A stretch of DNA of 64,000 nucleotides from assembly GCF_014195505.1 (NCBI RefSeq), contig NZ_JACIBV010000001.1:2232001-2296000 (forward strand), given 5' to 3'. Below are positions 24,684-33,875 of this stretch, in pieces. Origin of the DNA: Nonomuraea dietziae. Lineage in GTDB: Bacteria > Actinomycetota > Actinomycetes > Streptosporangiales > Streptosporangiaceae. The position numbers and the translations under genes are program-made. The stretch's first letter is position 1; every line of letters starts with the position of its first letter. Below the pieces are notes generated by a model. That model was not told where the DNA came from. It made no database searches and was given only the letters and a program-made list of their open reading frames with translations.

Positions 24684-26807
24684 TCAGTTCTCGCATTCGT
24701 AGAGACCGTCGGCGGCCAGCCCGCTTCCAGGGATGGCCATCAGCGTGTCGCTGATGTAGGCGGTGCCGCCGTTCCACTCGATCCGGTTCCAGACGTCGGT
24801 GGTCTCCCCCGTCTCGTCCTCGGTCACGGACTTGCCCCTGGTCTGGCAGATCACCGTGATCGAGATGTACTGGCCCTGTGGGATCTCGCCGACCTTGCAC
24901 CCACCCTGGGGACCGCACTGGATCAGTGAATCCGTCTTGTTGTTGTTGGCGTTCTGGTAGGCCTTCTTGGGATAGGCGAGGTCGACGCTGGTGGTGGCGG
25001 TCGTCTGGCTCTCCCCTGCCGCGTTCTTCGCCTTCAGCGTGAACTCGTGCTTGGCCGCGTTCTTCAGACCCTCGGCGCTGAACGAGGTGCCCTGGATGGC
25101 GTCGTTGGTGGCCGCGCCGGACAGCGCGTAGGTGACGCCCTGTCCCGCGGCGTTCTCCGGCGCGCCCCACGACAGGTCGGCGCCCTTGTTCTTGGCCTTG
25201 GCCTGGAAGTTGGTCGGCGCCCCCGGCGCGACGCACGGCATGCCCGACGCGCTCGACTGCGACTCCACCTCGCCGCCCTCCCAGTGCGCGACGACGGTGA
25301 AGGAGACGTCGGCGCACTGGTCGGAGGTGTACTCGAACTGGAAGGGCCCCTCGGGACCCACCGACTCGGGGGTGACCTTGCCGGCGCCCGACGCCTTGAG
25401 CGTGTACTTCTCGACCTTGCCGCCCGTCGAAGGGCTGAACATCACGTCGACCTTGCCTGGACCCGACTTCGCCGACACCGAACCTGGCGCGCCGGGAGCC
25501 GTGGGAGACGGGGTCGGCGTCGGGGTTCGCGACGGGGTCGGCGTGGGGGTGGGGGTCTCCGAGGGCGTGGGCTTGTTCTGCGGGGACCTGGTGGGCTCCG
25601 CCTCCACCGTCCTCGTGGGCTCCTCCGCGTTCTCCGTGGGGTCGGGGTCGAGGTCGGGCGCGGTGCTGCTGGGCACCGTCTTCGGGGTGGGACGCGGCTT
25701 GGGCGTGCGGGTGGGGCCCGGCACGTCGGTGTCGTCCTTGTCGACGGCGTGCCTGCGGCCCTCGGGGTCGATCACGACGGCCTTGTCACCGTTCTCGTCG
25801 TTGGCCCACAGCAGGCCGTCCTTGACGAACACCTCGATCGGGCCCGGCCGCTCGGCCACCTGCATGCGCACGGGGTCGCCGCCCGCCGCGGTGTCCCAGA
25901 CGATCATCGCGCCGGTGCGCTGGTCGGGGACGTAGACCTTGGTGCCGAGCACCTGCGGCACGCCCGCGTCCGTCACGGCGAGCTTGGTGGTGAGGACGGC
26001 GTTGGACATGGTGTCGATCACCACGAGCAGGCCGTGCCGTCCCGGCGTCAGGATCGGGACCAGCGAGCCCTCCGTCGAGGCCGGCGTCAGTACGCCGCCC
26101 TCCGCGGCCTGGGCGACCTCCTTGGGGAGCGTGATCTCGCCCGCTCCGCCGTCCGCGCCGATGACGACGGTGGAGGCGGCGCGGGTGTTGGTGATCACCG
26201 GCAGGCCGCCCGCGATGGTGACGGAGAGCTCCTCGCCCGCCTCGCCGGCCTTGACCGCCCGCTCCTTCACCCCCGCCCTGATGGGCACGGCCTCGCCCGT
26301 CGCGGTCACCGGCACCCACAGCCTGCCGCCGCCGTCGATGCGCGCCGAGCCGAGCGGGCCCGGCAGGTCGAGCGGCGCGCCGACGGAGTTGAGCGTGACG
26401 GGGTCGATCCGCTGGACCGAACCCTCGGGGTCGACGGCGTAGGCGGTGGAACCGCTGACGACCAGCTGGAGGCCGGCGGCGCCGAAGTTCCTGGTCTGGG
26501 AGACGGTCAGCTGGCTCGGCTCGATCCTGCTGACGAAGCCGGTGCTGTCGTCGACGAGCAGCACGTTGGAGCCGTCCTGGACGACCTTCATCGGCCGGCC
26601 CCGCTTGTCGTTCAGGTAGCCGTCGACCTCGCCCGACAACCCGTTGACGTGGACGACCTTGCCTCTGGCCTTGGTCCACAGCCATGCGCCCACGTCGGCC
26701 AGCTTCGGATTGGCGCTCGAGACGCCCACGCCGAACACGGCTGCCGCGACCGCCAGGACCGCGACCACCCCGCCCGCGACCAGCGCGGTGATCTTATCCC
26801 CACGCAC
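24684..26807 (-). CDS. Membrane-anchored beta-propeller/FN3 protein
   Basis: A 707-residue protein from GTG 26807. An N-terminal anchor (ITALVAGGVVAVLAVAAAVF) precedes ~330 residues of repeated short beta units (VLLVDDSTGFVSRIEP, AYAVDPEGSVQRIDP, VYVPDQRTGAMIVWD) that fit a beta-propeller. A Pro/Thr-rich stalk (~360-440, PTPTPTPSRTPTPTPSP) leads to two FN3-like domains and a C-terminal SH3-like module with three cysteines (IQCGPQGGC, VICQTRG). It is first in the operon with moxR, DUF58 and transglutaminase-like genes, so it may be the client or sensor of that system. No enzyme motif. Confidence 0.88.
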   Translation of the reverse strand: MRGDKITALVAGGVVAVLAVAAAVFGVGVSSANPKLADVGAWLWTKARGKVVHVNGLSGEVDGYLNDKRGRPMKVVQDGSNVLLVDDSTGFVSRIEPSQLTVSQTRNFGAAGLQLVVSGSTAYAVDPEGSVQRIDPVTLNSVGAPLDLPGPLGSARIDGGGRLWVPVTATGEAVPIRAGVKERAVKAGEAGEELSVTIAGGLPVITNTRAASTVVIGADGGAGEITLPKEVAQAAEGGVLTPASTEGSLVPILTPGRHGLLVVIDTMSNAVLTTKLAVTDAGVPQVLGTKVYVPDQRTGAMIVWDTAAGGDPVRMQVAERPGPIEVFVKDGLLWANDENGDKAVVIDPEGRRHAVDKDDTDVPGPTRTPKPRPTPKTVPSSTAPDLDPDPTENAEEPTRTVEAEPTRSPQNKPTPSETPTPTPTPSRTPTPTPSPTAPGAPGSVSAKSGPGKVDVMFSPSTGGKVEKYTLKASGAGKVTPESVGPEGPFQFEYTSDQCADVSFTVVAHWEGGEVESQSSASGMPCVAPGAPTNFQAKAKNKGADLSWGAPENAAGQGVTYALSGAATNDAIQGTSFSAEGLKNAAKHEFTLKAKNAAGESQTTATTSVDLAYPKKAYQNANNNKTDSLIQCGPQGGCKVGEIPQGQYISITVICQTRGKSVTEDETGETTDVWNRIEWNGGTAYISDTLMAIPGSGLAADGLYECEN

Positions 26808-26924
26808 AGCAACTCCACCCGTATGCGCTTATGTCCCCCTTTTAACGGGGCTCACCTTAGCGTGCTCGCGTAGCCGGTGGCAGGACTCCCGCGATGTAGG
26901 TCCAAGACTGTCGGGGCCAGGCCC

Positions 26925-26930
26925 TACCTT
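26925..26930 (+). promoter_or_regulatory. -10 element TACCTT, leaderless start of SMC-like operon
   Basis: TACCTT ends 7 bp before GTG 26938 and no ribosome-binding site precedes that GTG. The spacing is the same as upstream of the E1 gene. It lies in the 130-bp divergent gap with the propeller gene. Confidence 0.5.
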
Positions 26931-26937
26931 AGAGCGC

Positions 26938-28139
26938 GTGTCCGAACAGCCTCTGACCCTCGACGCCGCCCTCTCGGAGGAGGCGGTGCTGTCGACCTAC
27001 CGCAGGATGTTCGCGGCCCTGGCCCGCGACAGCGGCGCGGTCGTCGACGATCCCGCCATGGTCGACATCGCCGAGACCCTCTTCGCCGCGTTCGCGGAGG
27101 CGGGTGAGGAGTGGCTGACGCACGAGCAGATGCGTTTCGCCTGCCGCGCCTACCCCTCCGACCAGTTCGACAACAGGCTGCGCGTGCTCAAGGGGCTCGG
27201 GGCCGTGCGCGAGGTGTTCCCCAAGCCGAACCAGCTGCGCTACCGCGCCTCCTTCACCAGCGTGGTCGGGCTGATGTTCATCAGGCGGATGATGGACGAC
27301 GGCGGGCAGTCGGAGATGCACAGGCTGCTCGCGCTCGAAGACCTCAACGTCGCCGATCCGCGCACCACGATGGAGCAGGCCAGGCAGAGCGCGGTCAACC
27401 TGGCCAGGGCGTTCAGGCTGTGGGCGCTCGAGCTGATCACGCTCACCACCGGCACCATCGAGGAGCTGCGCGAGCAGGCGCCCAAGCTGTGGGGTACCGA
27501 GGAGATCGCCCGTCGCGCGCAGAACCTTCACGGCACGATCCTGACCCGCTGGCCCGAGCTCGACAGGGTCTGCACCGACCTGCGCGCGGCCATCTACGCC
27601 TACAGCGACGCCTCGCGCCGCGCCGCGGGGCGGCTGGCCGACTCCGCGGGCACGACGCGCAACCTGACGCTCCTGCCCTCCGAGACCTGGCGCACCTTCG
27701 CGCAGACGGCCTCGAAGGAGCGGCTGGCCGCCGTCCTCGACGGGTTCGTCTTCGACGCTCCCGCGCCGTGGCACGACCCGGCCGCGATCGTGCGCGCCGT
27801 CGACGAGAGCCCGAGGGCCCCGCGCCCGCCCAGCCCACCCCGCCGCGCTCCGACCTGCCCGATCCAGGCCCCGCCGACTCCCTCGACCGCTCGCCGGGCG
27901 CGGCCGTCGAGCGGCTGGCCGAGCTGGCCGAGTCCGCGCTGGGCGGGGCCGACAGGGTGGCGCTGTCCGACCTGCTCGCCTCCGACTGGCCCGCCGCCCG
28001 CCGCCTGCTGGCCGACCTGACGAGCGTCGACCTGCGTCCCGAGCTGCCCTACCGGCTGACCTGGTCCGACGAACTCTCCGTCGACCCCTCGCACGAGCCC
28101 GCCTGGCTGTCGCACGGTTTCCTGGAGCGCACCTCATGA
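26938..28139 (+). pseudogene. Kleisin-like winged-helix subunit of SMC-like operon (frameshifted)
   Basis: The first gene of a three-gene operon, ~400 codons including a frameshift. Residues 1-~290 read from GTG 26938: a helical start, an N-terminal winged helix (~58-108, EEWLTHEQMRFACRAYPSDQFDNRLRVLKGLGAVREVF), then a long helical region. Near 27805-27840 the coding frame shifts by one. GC3 and sequence quality continue in the -1 frame (SPGAAVERLAELAESALGG through SHGFLERTS) to the stop at 28139, which overlaps the next start by ATGA. The original frame degenerates into Pro/Arg and stops at 28020. Two winged-helix ends around a helical core suggest a MukF/MksF-type kleisin; this is inference, not family recognition. 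The shift may be a sequencing error. Confidence 0.6.
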
Positions 28140-29338
28140 CCGCCGCCCACGCCCACGCCGCGGCCAGGGCCGCGGGCCCGCTGCCACTCGCCGAGGGGGC
28201 CGCGACCCCTGCGGGCATGGTACGGCTGGCGGGGCTGGCCGTCCCCGTGTGGCCTGACGGGGTGACGCCGTCCCTGCTCGAGGAGTACCAGGTCAGCCCG
28301 CCGCCGGTGGAACGGTCCGGCGAGACCAGACGCGTGCTGGCCGCCTGCCTGAAGTGCTGCTGGAGCGACCTGTCGGCCGACCCATGGCCGGGGGCGACCG
28401 CGCCGGTGGAGCGCGTGCTCGACACCTACAGGGCGCTGATCGGGCGCACCGACGACGTGATGCGCAACTGGGCGGTGGGGGCGCTGCGCCGCCTGCACGA
28501 CTCGGCGTGGGTGGTGATGGCCGACGGGTTCGTCAGGCTGGGGCCCAGGTGCGCCACCTGGCCCGTGGAGTCCTACGGGCAGCTGAAGGAGCTGATGCGC
28601 CGCCTGCCCGAGCCCGAGCGAGGAGAGCTGACCGTCCTGCGCGACGCCGACCTCGTCGAGGCGGCGGGCCCCGACGACCAGAGCCTGGCGCAGCCACACG
28701 CCGGGCGGATCGACGGCGCGCGGGCCGAGTTCGACGACCTGCTCGACGCCTTCGACGAACGGCGCAGAGCCGAGGTGGTGGCGGCCTTCATGGCGCTGGA
28801 GTTCGCCGCCGAGCCCGTCCAGGAGTCGCGCTTCGCCGCGCTCAGGGATCCCGCGCCGCGCCGCGTGCTGGCCGAGATGCTGGCCAGGCGCGGGCGCACG
28901 CTGATCCAGCAGCGCGAGCGGTGGACCTCGGGCTATGACGACGCCGTGGCCGCGAAGACGGGCACGGCGCTCGGCGAGAGCGAGCGGGCGGTGCTGACGC
29001 TGGTGCTGATCCACTCGGTGGCGATCCCGCGCGCGGAGGGGCTGCTGCCCGAGGACAGCTGGCTCTCGCCGCACGCCACCCCTGTCGACGAGCTGCGCCG
29101 CCACACCCAGCTGCCGATCGGCGAGCTGGAGGCGGCGCTCAGGGTGCTGCGTCACGCGGGGCTGCTCGCGCAGGTGAAGGCGGGCGAGGAGGCGGGCGGC
29201 TACGTGCCGGGACCGCAGTTCCACCGCCTGACGCAGGCGGCGCGGCGGCGCCTGCAGGAAGAGCTGATCCTCGCCGCGGGGCCGCACACGCCTCTCGCGG
29301 CGGCCGTACGAGCACAGCGGAAGACGGGGGACGAGTAA
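28136..29338 (+). CDS. Tandem winged-helix protein, KITE-like subunit of SMC-like operon
   Basis: A 400-residue protein that I cannot place in a named family. Visible: a winged-helix-like segment at ~95-145 (RTDDVMRNWAVGALRRLHDSAWVVMADGFVRLG), a helical middle (~195-300), and a second winged helix at ~310-375 (VDELRRHTQLPIGELEAALRVLRHAGLLAQV, with wing GGYVPGPQFHRLT). No catalytic motif. Its place between a kleisin-like and an SMC-like gene matches MukE/MksE/JetB, which are tandem winged-helix (KITE) proteins. The start overlaps the preceding stop and its TAA abuts the next GTG with no gap, so the three products are probably made in fixed ratio. Confidence 0.7.
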   Translation: MTAAHAHAAARAAGPLPLAEGAATPAGMVRLAGLAVPVWPDGVTPSLLEEYQVSPPPVERSGETRRVLAACLKCCWSDLSADPWPGATAPVERVLDTYRALIGRTDDVMRNWAVGALRRLHDSAWVVMADGFVRLGPRCATWPVESYGQLKELMRRLPEPERGELTVLRDADLVEAAGPDDQSLAQPHAGRIDGARAEFDDLLDAFDERRRAEVVAAFMALEFAAEPVQESRFAALRDPAPRRVLAEMLARRGRTLIQQRERWTSGYDDAVAAKTGTALGESERAVLTLVLIHSVAIPRAEGLLPEDSWLSPHATPVDELRRHTQLPIGELEAALRVLRHAGLLAQVKAGEEAGGYVPGPQFHRLTQAARRRLQEELILAAGPHTPLAAAVRAQRKTGDE

Positions 29339-32300
29339 GTGGCTCTGACGGAGAACGTCGTCGGCGATCGGGTGCTGATCGCCGTGCAGGCGGTCAACAT
29401 CTCACGGTTGTCCACCCATCCGGTGCCGACCGTGCCCGGCACGCTGATCGTCGTGGCCGGGGCGGGGCCGAAAGACTCCAACGGCGCGGGCAAGTCGTCG
29501 TTCATCGCCTCGATCACCGCGTTGCTCGGCGACGAGCAGTGGCGCTTCGCCTCGGGCGCCAAGGCGGTCTCCGAGCTGCTGTTCAACGCCGAGCTGGCCA
29601 GCGGCGCCGGCGGCCGCCAGTGGGCCAGCGCCGACCACGGCTACATCGTGGGCGTCTTCGGGCCCTCGGGCCGCGACGGCTACGACACCCCCGAAGGGAG
29701 CGAGCCTCACGGCGCCGAACCGCCGGCCGACGGCGAGGCGCTCTTCCCCGAGCCCGACGCCTCCGACGGGCCGGTCACCGTGTGGCTGCGCGTCAACCAG
29801 GAGGCGCCGCACCTGGAGATCCGCTGGCGCGAGGGCGTCCATCTGGCCGCCGCGAGCTCCGAGGCCGAGCGGGTCGCCAGGGCCGACGAGGTGTGGGCCT
29901 CGCTGCCGAAGTCGGCGGGCCGCCGCGACGTGGTCGCCCGCGACCTCACCAAGGTCCTGTACGGCGACCGCGTCCGCTGCGTGTCGTTCCTGTCCACCTC
30001 GGTGCGCAGCAAGGTGGCCACCAACCTGCTGTCGCAGCCGCTCAACGAGATCTCCCCCGAGCGGGTCTTCGAGGCGATCGCCGCGCTGACGGGCCTCGAC
30101 GCCGAGCTGGAGCAGGAGCGTGAGGCCAGGCGCGACGAGCACGCCAGGCGCGTCAGGGCCGCCCACGCGGGCGAGCGGCTGAAGGAGTTTGAGGCTGAGT
30201 CGAGCGCCCTGCTGGCCACCTTCGACCGCCGCGACCAGGCCAGGGTCAGGCTGGCCGAGGCGCTGAGGTGCTGGAGGGGCCGACAGGCGCGCAGGCTGGC
30301 CGACGCGGCCGAGCGCGACGAGGCGTTCGCCGCCCAGCTCGAGGCGCTGGAGTCGGCGCAGGAGAGCGCGGCCGAGGCGATCGCGATGGTCAAGGCCGAG
30401 ATCGCCACGCTCAAGGACGACACCCTCGACCGCATGGTGGTCGAGGCTCGCAAGGAGCTGGCCGTCCTGCAGTCGAGGGCGGCCAAGCTCGACGCCGACC
30501 GCGCGGTCGCCGAGAACTCCGCCGACGAGCTGCGCGGCCTGATCCCGTCGCTGGAGGAGACGCGGCGCCTTGCCGACGGGCGCGACGTGCCCACCGCCGA
30601 GCGTGAGCTGGCCGCGGCGCGGGTGGAGCTGAACGAGGCGCTCAAGGCGCTGGGCGTGGCCGACCGCGAGGTGGCCTCGGCGCAGGCGGCGCTCGACGAC
30701 GCCGAGGGCGGCCCCGCCGCCGCCCAGCTCACCGCCCTCGCCGCCGCGGGGGTGAGCGCGACGGGCCTGCTCGACTCCCTCGACGTGGCCGAGCAGGCGC
30801 GCGACCACACGCGCGCCTCGGCCCTCGACGAACTGCGCGGATGGCCGACCGAGCACGCCGTCATCGTCGACGCCGCCCACCTCGCCGCGGCGGCCGAGGC
30901 CCTGAAGAGCCTGCCGGGTTCGGTCCTGGTCAGCTCGGCGGGCGTCAGCGTGGTCGGCGCGTTCGACGGCGTCGCCACCGGCAGGGAGGCCCGCATCAAG
31001 GCCGCCGAGCAGCGTCTCAACAGGGCACGAGACGTCCAGGAGGAGGCCGCCCAGGTCGTGGGCGCCTGCGAGGAGCGGGTGGCGACCGCCCAGCGGAGGC
31101 TGGAGGGCGCCAAGGCGGGCGTCCAGCTCGACGGGATCGAGCGCCGCCTGGCCGAGCGGCGGGCCAGGCTCGCCGAGCTGACCGGCGCGCTGGAGGAGCT
31201 GACCCCCGCGGTCGCCGCGGCCGAGCAGCAGGCGGGCTCGCTCGACTTCAGGGCCCGCACCCGCGACCTCGAGATCGAACGGATGGAGGGCCGCAGGGGC
31301 AGGCACGAGTCCGAGCGCGCCCAGGCGCGCGACCAGGCGGCCAGGGTCAAGGCCGAGCGCGAAGGGCTGCGGCTGGAGGAGCTGGGCCGAGACTGGGGCG
31401 GCAGCGTCGAGGGCGCGAGGGAGTGGATCGCGGCGCTGCCAGAGGAGGAGCGGCCGCGCTCGGCCGAGGAGTGGTGGCGGGTCGCCGAACGCCATCTCGA
31501 CAGCGCCTTCCGCGACACCTTCCCCGGTGACGACGAGGAGGAGGTGCCCGAGGAGCTGCGCTTCCTGATGAGCGAGCGCACCGGGCGCTCCAGCAGGGAG
31601 CAGGCGACGTTCGCGGCGGTGTGCGGGTCGCTGGCCTCCTACCTGCGCGGGCAGGAGGAGTACGAGAAGCACCAGCGCCGCCAGATCGAGTCGCAGATCG
31701 TGACGCGGCAGCGCGACCTGTCGGCCGCGGAGAAGGGCGCCGAGGAGGCCGCCCAGTCGACCGCGGTGCACAGGGCGGCGCTGACGGCGGCGATCAAGTC
31801 GCGTCTGACGCGGGTGGCGGAGGAGTTCGAGAAGCTCGACACCTCCTACGGGGGCTACGGCGCGACGCTGGAGTTCCCCGTGCCCCCCGCGCCCGCCGAC
31901 CCCGAGCAGCGCTGGCAGTGGCGGGTCACGCCGAAGTGGCGGCGCGGCGAGGGACAGGGCTTCGTGCCGTACAACCGCAGGGCCAACACCGCGCTCATGG
32001 ACGAGAAGGCGGTCAAGCTGGTCTGCGCGGCGGCGATCGCGTCGTCGGGCGGCGGCCACCTGTGCCTGGTCCTCGACGAGCTCGGGCGCAACCTGGGCAA
32101 GGAGCATCGCAGGGAGGCGGTGGCGCTGTTCCGCAGGATCGGCGAGACGTACGGCATCACGGTGATCGGTGCGCTGCAGGACGACATGGAGCCCTACGCG
32201 ATCGACGCCTGCGGACAGTACATCAAGCTGCGGCGCAGCTCCGACGCCATGGCCTACAACGAGCCTCCGGTGATCGTGGGTCACGACCAGCACGCCGGAA

Positions 32301-32377
32301 GGGTCCGCGCCCTGGCCGCGTACGTGGGCAGGGGCGAGTCGCCCCTACCTGATCAAAGCTCTGATCAGGGGGTATGA
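29339..32377 (+). CDS. SMC/MukB-like coiled-coil ATPase
   Basis: A 1012-residue ATPase, starting at GTG 29339 directly after the upstream stop. Walker A lies in GAGPKDSNGAGKSS (41-54; K52). Heptad-rich coiled coil runs ~255-455, and a non-coiled ~90-residue segment (460-550, GLLDSLDVAEQARDHTRASAL then AVIVDAAHLAAAAEALKSL) resembles half an SMC hinge. The return coil is ~550-680, with further helices 755-830. The C-terminal head holds a signature-like NTALMDEKAVKLVCAAA (~883-899), Walker B HLCLVLDELG (907-916, D913/E914) and the switch-region GALQDDMEPYAID. There is no CxxC zinc hook, so it is not Rad50. Layout fits MukB/MksB/JetC condensin-type ATPases with short arms; exact family not recognised. 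Confidence 0.82.
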   Translation: MALTENVVGDRVLIAVQAVNISRLSTHPVPTVPGTLIVVAGAGPKDSNGAGKSSFIASITALLGDEQWRFASGAKAVSELLFNAELASGAGGRQWASADHGYIVGVFGPSGRDGYDTPEGSEPHGAEPPADGEALFPEPDASDGPVTVWLRVNQEAPHLEIRWREGVHLAAASSEAERVARADEVWASLPKSAGRRDVVARDLTKVLYGDRVRCVSFLSTSVRSKVATNLLSQPLNEISPERVFEAIAALTGLDAELEQEREARRDEHARRVRAAHAGERLKEFEAESSALLATFDRRDQARVRLAEALRCWRGRQARRLADAAERDEAFAAQLEALESAQESAAEAIAMVKAEIATLKDDTLDRMVVEARKELAVLQSRAAKLDADRAVAENSADELRGLIPSLEETRRLADGRDVPTAERELAAARVELNEALKALGVADREVASAQAALDDAEGGPAAAQLTALAAAGVSATGLLDSLDVAEQARDHTRASALDELRGWPTEHAVIVDAAHLAAAAEALKSLPGSVLVSSAGVSVVGAFDGVATGREARIKAAEQRLNRARDVQEEAAQVVGACEERVATAQRRLEGAKAGVQLDGIERRLAERRARLAELTGALEELTPAVAAAEQQAGSLDFRARTRDLEIERMEGRRGRHESERAQARDQAARVKAEREGLRLEELGRDWGGSVEGAREWIAALPEEERPRSAEEWWRVAERHLDSAFRDTFPGDDEEEVPEELRFLMSERTGRSSREQATFAAVCGSLASYLRGQEEYEKHQRRQIESQIVTRQRDLSAAEKGAEEAAQSTAVHRAALTAAIKSRLTRVAEEFEKLDTSYGGYGATLEFPVPPAPADPEQRWQWRVTPKWRRGEGQGFVPYNRRANTALMDEKAVKLVCAAAIASSGGGHLCLVLDELGRNLGKEHRREAVALFRRIGETYGITVIGALQDDMEPYAIDACGQYIKLRRSSDAMAYNEPPVIVGHDQHAGRVRALAAYVGRGESPLPDQSSDQGV
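32348..32369. terminator. Stem-loop at the 3' end of the SMC-like gene
   Basis: Perfect 8-bp arms CCTGATCA / TGATCAGG with a 6-nt loop, inside the last codons of the ATPase gene, followed by GGGG. Weakly placed to separate the SMC-like operon from the exporter gene that starts 10 bp after the stop. Confidence 0.35.
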
Positions 32378-32386
32378 CGCCGTGCG

Positions 32387-33682
32387 ATGACATTCACCGC
32401 TTCGGATGCCGAGGGGCATCGAGCCATGGCGCTGGCGTTGCGGGTCGGAGAGCTCCTGCTCGGCAGCGGCGAGGCGACCGAGAACGTCGGCGGCGCCATG
32501 CGCAGGATCCTCGAGGCGTACGGCATGCGCCACGTCGAGGCGGACGTCAACCTGTCGGCCATCACGCTGTCGCACGTGCCCGACGACGGCAGGCCCGCCA
32601 CGACGGCCGAGCGGCGGGTGCGCAGGCGGCATCCCGACTACGACCGGCTGATCGCGGTCCACTACCTGGTCGGCGAGGTCGCCGCGCGTGAGCTGCCGCT
32701 CGGCGAGACCGAGGAGCGGCTGCGCAGGATCACCAGGCGGGTGCGGGTCTATCCGGACTGGGCGGTGGTGACCGCGCTCGCGCTGATCTCGGCGTCGGCG
32801 GCGGTGCTGATCGGCGGCGGGCTCACCGTGGCGGCGGCGGCGTTCGTCGCGACCGTGCTGGGCGACAGGGCAGGAGCGTGGCTGGGGCGCAGGGGGGTGG
32901 CGGAGTTCTTCCAGCTCGCCGTGGCCGCCATGTTCGGCTCGCTGGTCGCGGTCCTGCTCATCGCGATGCGCGTGCCCGTCGAGGCGTCCGCGGTGGTGGT
33001 CGGCGCGGTGGTCGCGCTGCTGCCGGGCCGTCCGCTGGTGGCGTGCGTCCAGGACGGCATCGCGGGCGAGTACGTCACGGCGACCGCGAGGCTGACCGAG
33101 GTGGTGTTCATCGTGGCCGCGGTGATCGCGGGGATCGGCGCCACGCTGGCCGTCGCGGTCCGGCTGGGCGTGCCCATCACGGTGGAGAGCGTGCCGTCCG
33201 CGCCGCTGACCCTCGCGCCGCCGCAGCTGGCGGGGGCGCTGGGGCTGAGCCTGACGTTCGCCGTGGCGCTGCTCGTGCCGCCGCGCTATCTGCTGCCCGG
33301 CGCGCTGGGCGGCGGGCTGATCTGGCTGACGTTCGTGTGGCTGGCCAGGCACGGCGTGCCGCTGATCGGCGCGACGGCGATCGCCGCCGCGGTGGTCGGC
33401 CTGCTCGGCACCGCGTACGCGCGCAGGGTGCGGGTCCCCTCGGCCGTCTTCGTGATCCCGGCGATCGGCCCGCTGCTGCCGGGCAGCGCGCTGTACCGCG
33501 GCATGCTGGAGCTGAGCCTGGACAACGTCTCCGCGGGCGCGCTGCACCTGATCGAGGCGCTGTCGATCGCCGTCGGCATCGGCGCCGGAGTGATCATGGG
33601 AGCGGAGATCCTGCGCGCCTTCCGCGGGCGAGGCCTGGCCCGCAGGATCAGGCCCGCCGCCCGCCGCACCCGCGGCTACTAG
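32387..33682 (+). CDS. ThrE-like threonine/serine exporter family membrane protein
   Basis: A 431-residue protein joining the two halves of the family. The N-terminal ThrE domain has RVGELLLGSGEATENVGGAMRRILEAYG, the membrane-proximal metallopeptidase-like signature of this family, with ~5 transmembrane segments. The C-terminal ThrE2 domain has ~5 more (VRVPSAVFVIPAIGPLLPGSALYRGM). Corynebacterial ThrE exports threonine and serine by proton exchange. It starts 10 bp after the SMC-like ATPase stop, so it may share the transcript, but no functional link is evident. Confidence 0.9.
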   Translation: MTFTASDAEGHRAMALALRVGELLLGSGEATENVGGAMRRILEAYGMRHVEADVNLSAITLSHVPDDGRPATTAERRVRRRHPDYDRLIAVHYLVGEVAARELPLGETEERLRRITRRVRVYPDWAVVTALALISASAAVLIGGGLTVAAAAFVATVLGDRAGAWLGRRGVAEFFQLAVAAMFGSLVAVLLIAMRVPVEASAVVVGAVVALLPGRPLVACVQDGIAGEYVTATARLTEVVFIVAAVIAGIGATLAVAVRLGVPITVESVPSAPLTLAPPQLAGALGLSLTFAVALLVPPRYLLPGALGGGLIWLTFVWLARHGVPLIGATAIAAAVVGLLGTAYARRVRVPSAVFVIPAIGPLLPGSALYRGMLELSLDNVSAGALHLIEALSIAVGIGAGVIMGAEILRAFRGRGLARRIRPAARRTRGY

Positions 33683-33875
33683 CGACGCCGAGGCACATCT
33701 TCACGCTGCCCTCAGCAGCGGCGCTCCTCCATGCCCCGCGCCGCCGCCTCGAGCGAGGCCTGCCCGACCAGAAACTCCGCTGTCACCCCGACCCCCAAGT
33801 CGATCTTGCGGCACGACCCTGGCGGGCGCTCACGCGCCGCCGGGCGACCGGCGGGTGAACATCCGGTGGCGGCCG

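Noticed and set aside
27805..27840. Programmed -1 ribosomal frameshifting in the kleisin-like gene
   Set aside because: No X-XXY-YYZ heptamer in the zero frame and no clear downstream structure was found; mutation or sequencing error is simpler.
29402..32293. A 963-codon open frame antisense to the SMC-like gene
   Set aside because: A shadow frame created by high GC3; its translation is Arg/Gly/Leu-biased without domains, while the plus strand has Walker motifs.
26938..32377. Calling the SMC-like operon a Wadjet (JetABCD) or MksBEF system
   Set aside because: Gene order and architecture fit, but I could not see JetA, JetB or JetC sequence signatures and there is no JetD. The name would claim more than the sequence supports.
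33712..33875. Extension of the citrate synthase-like frame to 33712
   Set aside because: After the frameshift this frame gives Arg/Pro-rich noise; the conserved C-terminus lies in the other frame and ends at 33876.
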